A stretch of DNA of 64,000 nucleotides from Rutidosis leptorrhynchoides. Taxonomy: Eukaryota; Streptophyta; Magnoliopsida; Asterales; Asteraceae. Shown here piece after piece: positions 61,323-64,000 of this stretch. Below the pieces are notes generated by a model. It was not told the origin of the DNA. It saw only the letters and a program-made list of their open reading frames with translations, and searched no databases. The DNA is taken from the NCBI RefSeq assembly GCF_046630445.1, contig NC_092338.1, forward strand, positions 203,639,501 to 203,703,500, given 5' to 3'. The position numbers and the translations under genes are program-made. Position 1 is the first letter of the stretch; every line of letters starts with the position of its first letter.

Positions 61323-62241
61323 AAAAACCATTACTAATAAAACATATAATTAATTAAAAATTAAAATTTTGTTTATTTTTAGGATCAGGGCATTTCGGAT
61401 CGTTGTCCTAGTCCGTCTCTCGACAAAATTTTAAAAATTTGTCAAGTTTTAAGCGCGGTTTTAAAAGTAAAGATTTTTGGGTTTTTTAATATTTTTGGCA
61501 TACTTTAATTCAATAAGATTAAAAATAATGATAATAAAAGTTCTCGTCCCTCCCTCGGGTAGAGCAATTTTGGTTCAACGACCTAGTTTTCAACTCACGA
61601 CGAATTTTAAAAATCATATTTTTAACTTAGTGAAATAAACTAAATTTTTGTTTTTAAATTCACACCAAACTTAAATTTAAAATGCATAAAATTAAAAATT
61701 CATATTATTAAATTTAAAAATTCACACCAAATTTATATTATATTTTTGTTTTTATAAATACAAACTTATATTAAAAATATCAATTTTTCAAATATTTACA
61801 AACTTAAATATATTGATTTTAAAAAGTTTACAATATTAATTTAATATTTATATATTAAATTTTAAAAACATGGTAAAAATTAAAATTAAAAATCTTTTTG
61901 GTCTTTTATCCCACTTTAATCAATCAAATATTATCAAAAATATACGCCCCTCTTTTCGGTAAAGTAATTTCGGTTCCATAACCTAGTTTTACTCCTGACA
62001 AATTTCTGAAATATTTTGGGTTGATTGATTAAAGATATTTATACCTTAAGAATAAACGGTAAATTTCGCAGTGATGTAATAAATTTTTGTATGATATCAA
62101 TAATTTCGGTTACGCATACCTAATTTTATTGAATACCAATTTAATAATTTATAGCGAACGATTCAGCGTTTATTGTCAAAAGATTAAAAGCAATAAAAAT
62201 AAAAATAAAAACTGTACATACTTACCTGTGAGAAAGAATTC
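61323..62241 (-). other. Noncoding region of C between CCHC frame and deletion
   Basis: Matches D 35177-36085. It carries the same CTAGG/CCGAAATT motifs, reversed, at about 61404, 61582 and 61981, and the splice donor at 62216-62232. No gene seen. Confidence 0.7.
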
Positions 62242-62658
62242 TCAGAGACCTGCTTTCGCTGACTCATAGGAGAGTCGTGTGATTTGGTTCTCCATAGCTA
62301 CGTAAGCATAACCTCGAATCTTCAATATCTTTTCTTCTAAACATATAAACGGTCCTTCTCTGCATAGAGTAACAAATTCGGTATTTGAATATGTTTAATT
62401 ATTTGAACATTTACCTTCGTGTGACCATTTTCCGCATTTATAACATCTTTCAAGGTGTCGTGCTCTTCTTTTTGTTGCGGATTTTGATTTTTCTTTACCA
62501 AAATGTATCTTATGATGATCTTTTCTGAGTTCTTTTCTTACTCTGTCCATTTTACCTCTTATGAATGATACCAGTTCACTCGGAAATGTGTCATTATTAC
62601 GTTTAGTAATCATAGAGTGTAGCATTAGACCATGGTTCAGATCAAAGGAATTCTTCAT
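62242..62658 (-). pseudogene. Small CCHC-like frame after integrase in C (one nonsense codon)
   Basis: Same frame as D 34760-35176: identical start MKNSFDLNHG, the same CYKCGKWSHEGKC motif, and the same end AKAGL with TGA at 62242-62244. A nonsense TAA at 62395-62397 (a Gln codon in D) truncates it after 87 residues; the remaining 50 codons are otherwise well preserved. Confidence 0.7.
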
Positions 62659-62829
62659 CTCGTAAAACCTAAAAAAAATAAAAATTCAGAATGGGGGGAG
62701 AAGACTAGTTCTTTAGGGTCTGCTAGGGAAAGACCATTCGGATTCCATTCTCGGAAAATACACGAAAACAGAATATCTAACTCTAACAGAAATATATATT
62801 TCCCTAAAAAGACTTGAACCTTTCCACAC

Positions 62830-64000
62830 TTAGTTAGGTGTGGTGTCGAAATTGTGATTAACTTCATCTTCAACTTCCATTAGATTATCTATGTAATATT
62901 TAACTCTGTGACCATTAACTTTAAATTCATTCTCATTTGAATTTATTAATTCTACTGTTTCATACGGGAAAACTCTTTTGACTATGAATGGTCCAGACCA
63001 TCTTGATTTCAATTTTTCAGGAAATAGCTTGAATCGTGAATTGAAAAGAAGAACTCTGTCTCCTTCTTTAAATTCTTTTGAACTTCTGATTCTTTTATCA
63101 TGCCATTTCTTCGTTCTTTCTTTATAGATTAACGAATTTTCGTATGTTTCATGTCTTAATTCTTCTAATTCGTTTAGTTGGCTTAACCGTAGACGTCTAG
63201 CTTCATGTAAATCAAGATTACATGTCTTCAAAGCCCAAAATGCTTTATGTTCAATTTCTACTGGAAGGTGACATGCTTTTCCGTAAATGAGTCTAAAAGG
63301 TGTGGTTCCAATTGGAGTTTTGTAGGCTGTTCTAAAAGCCCAGAGTGCATCCTCCAATTTCATGGACCATTCCTTCGGATTTGATCCTACAGTTTTCTCT
63401 AGAATACGTTTTAATGCTCGGTTGGTATTTTCAACTTGTCCACTTGTTTGTGGATGATAAGCGGTTGAGATTTTATGAGTTACTCCATATCTTTTGAGAA
63501 CTTTCTCAAGTTGATTATTACAAAAATGAGTACCTCGATCACTTATTAAAGCTTTCGGTGTTCCAAACCTAGCAAAAAGACGTTTTAAGAAGTTGACTAC
63601 AACTCGTGCATCGTTAGTCGGGAGAGCTTGTGCTTCCGCATATTTAGATACATAATCAATGGCACCGAGAATGTATAGATTATTATGAGATTTTGGAAAT
63701 GGACCCATAAAGTCAATACCCCAAATGTTAAATACTTTACATACTTGAATGACATTTTGTGGCATTTCATCACGTTGACTTATTTTTCGGCCCTTTGACA
63801 AGCATCGCAGGATTTGCAAAGAAGGTGTGCGTCTTTGAAAATTGTAGGCCAATAGAATCCAGCATCGTAAACCTTTCTTGCTGTGAGTTGAGGCCCATAA
63901 TGCCCTCCTGTTGGTCCTGTGTGACAATGGTTTATGATTTAACTAGCTTCATCTCCGAATACACTTCCGCGTATTATTCCATCGAGACAACTTTTAAACA
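62830..64000 (-). pseudogene. pol: C integrase (C-terminal part of pol)
   Basis: Open from about 63790 to TAA 62830. It has the catalytic core [18 protein letters not shown] and QVENTNRA (D-35-E spacing intact) and a GPY/F module ([16 protein letters not shown]). Upstream, 64000-63790 encodes the HHCC zinc region ([23 protein letters not shown]) in another frame, because one base is missing near 63790 relative to D. A TAA lies at about 63940. The frame that appears continuous to 63927 is therefore real integrase only up to about 63790. Except for that frameshift and stop it is the best-preserved integrase in the window. Confidence 0.88.

Noticed and set aside
63790..63927. Start of C integrase at 63927 as an authentic N-terminus
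   Set aside because: Residues upstream of about 63790 are out of frame with the true HHCC region, which is readable in another frame. A one-base loss explains it.

Overview
The window is plant nuclear DNA made almost entirely of LTR retrotransposons nested in one another. Ty3/gypsy and Ty1/copia pol genes with tRNA-Met and tRNA-Asp type primer sites, Athila-type env-like genes, a Stowaway-like MITE, an F-box reading frame and long (TA)n and (TAA)n arrays all point to a repeat-rich eudicot. The gypsy families look to me like those common in Asteraceae, but that is an impression from family knowledge, not a search. I see no host gene with its own promoter and introns. No rRNA or functional tRNA gene and no CRISPR array is present.

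Layout. (1) 1-9904: gypsy element G1 (+), cut by the window start. Its 3' LTR is 6466-9904. Before gag it carries an acidic reading frame and an intact F-box-like frame. gag-pol has nonsense codons and a deleted integrase. (2) 9905-11506: remnants of two older LTRs on the minus strand. 11507-12352: degenerate repeats and a MITE (12119-12314). (3) Element A (+, Athila/Tat type): 5' LTR 12353-14655, primer site, then a gag-protease frame split into four pieces by three insertions. (4) Insertion 1 in A: a Ty1/copia element, 15251-23554, target duplication AAAAC. (5) Insertion 2 in A: element B (minus strand), 25057-57571, target duplication ACTTT, with about 4.3 kb LTRs and no recognisable pol. 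B has itself been hit twice: its left LTR holds Athila element D (+), 25711-42495, target duplication AGTAC, and its interior holds a reverse G1-type solo LTR S, 47536-50898, target duplication GGTTC. (6) Insertion 3 in A: Athila element C (minus strand), from 57600 past the window end.

How the parts work together. D and C are two copies of one Athila family with the order LTR, gag, protease-RT-RNase H-integrase, a small CCHC-like frame, an optional env-like gene with a short spliced first exon, a long noncoding 3' region, LTR. C has lost the env-like gene. All pol genes readable here carry inactivating changes, so movement would need proteins from other copies.

The most interesting unexplained structure is a set of 14-bp palindromes (CATGC-N4-GCATG). 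They occur in pairs whose starts are exactly 32 bp apart, just upstream of the TATA box in the Athila LTRs and again twice inside D. Other points of note are the F-box cargo of G1, an internal polypurine-tract-like motif shared by G1 and B, a tRNA-derived SINE-like body with a very long (ATT)n tail inside B's LTRs, and a conserved post-integrase CCHC frame followed by a strong splice donor.
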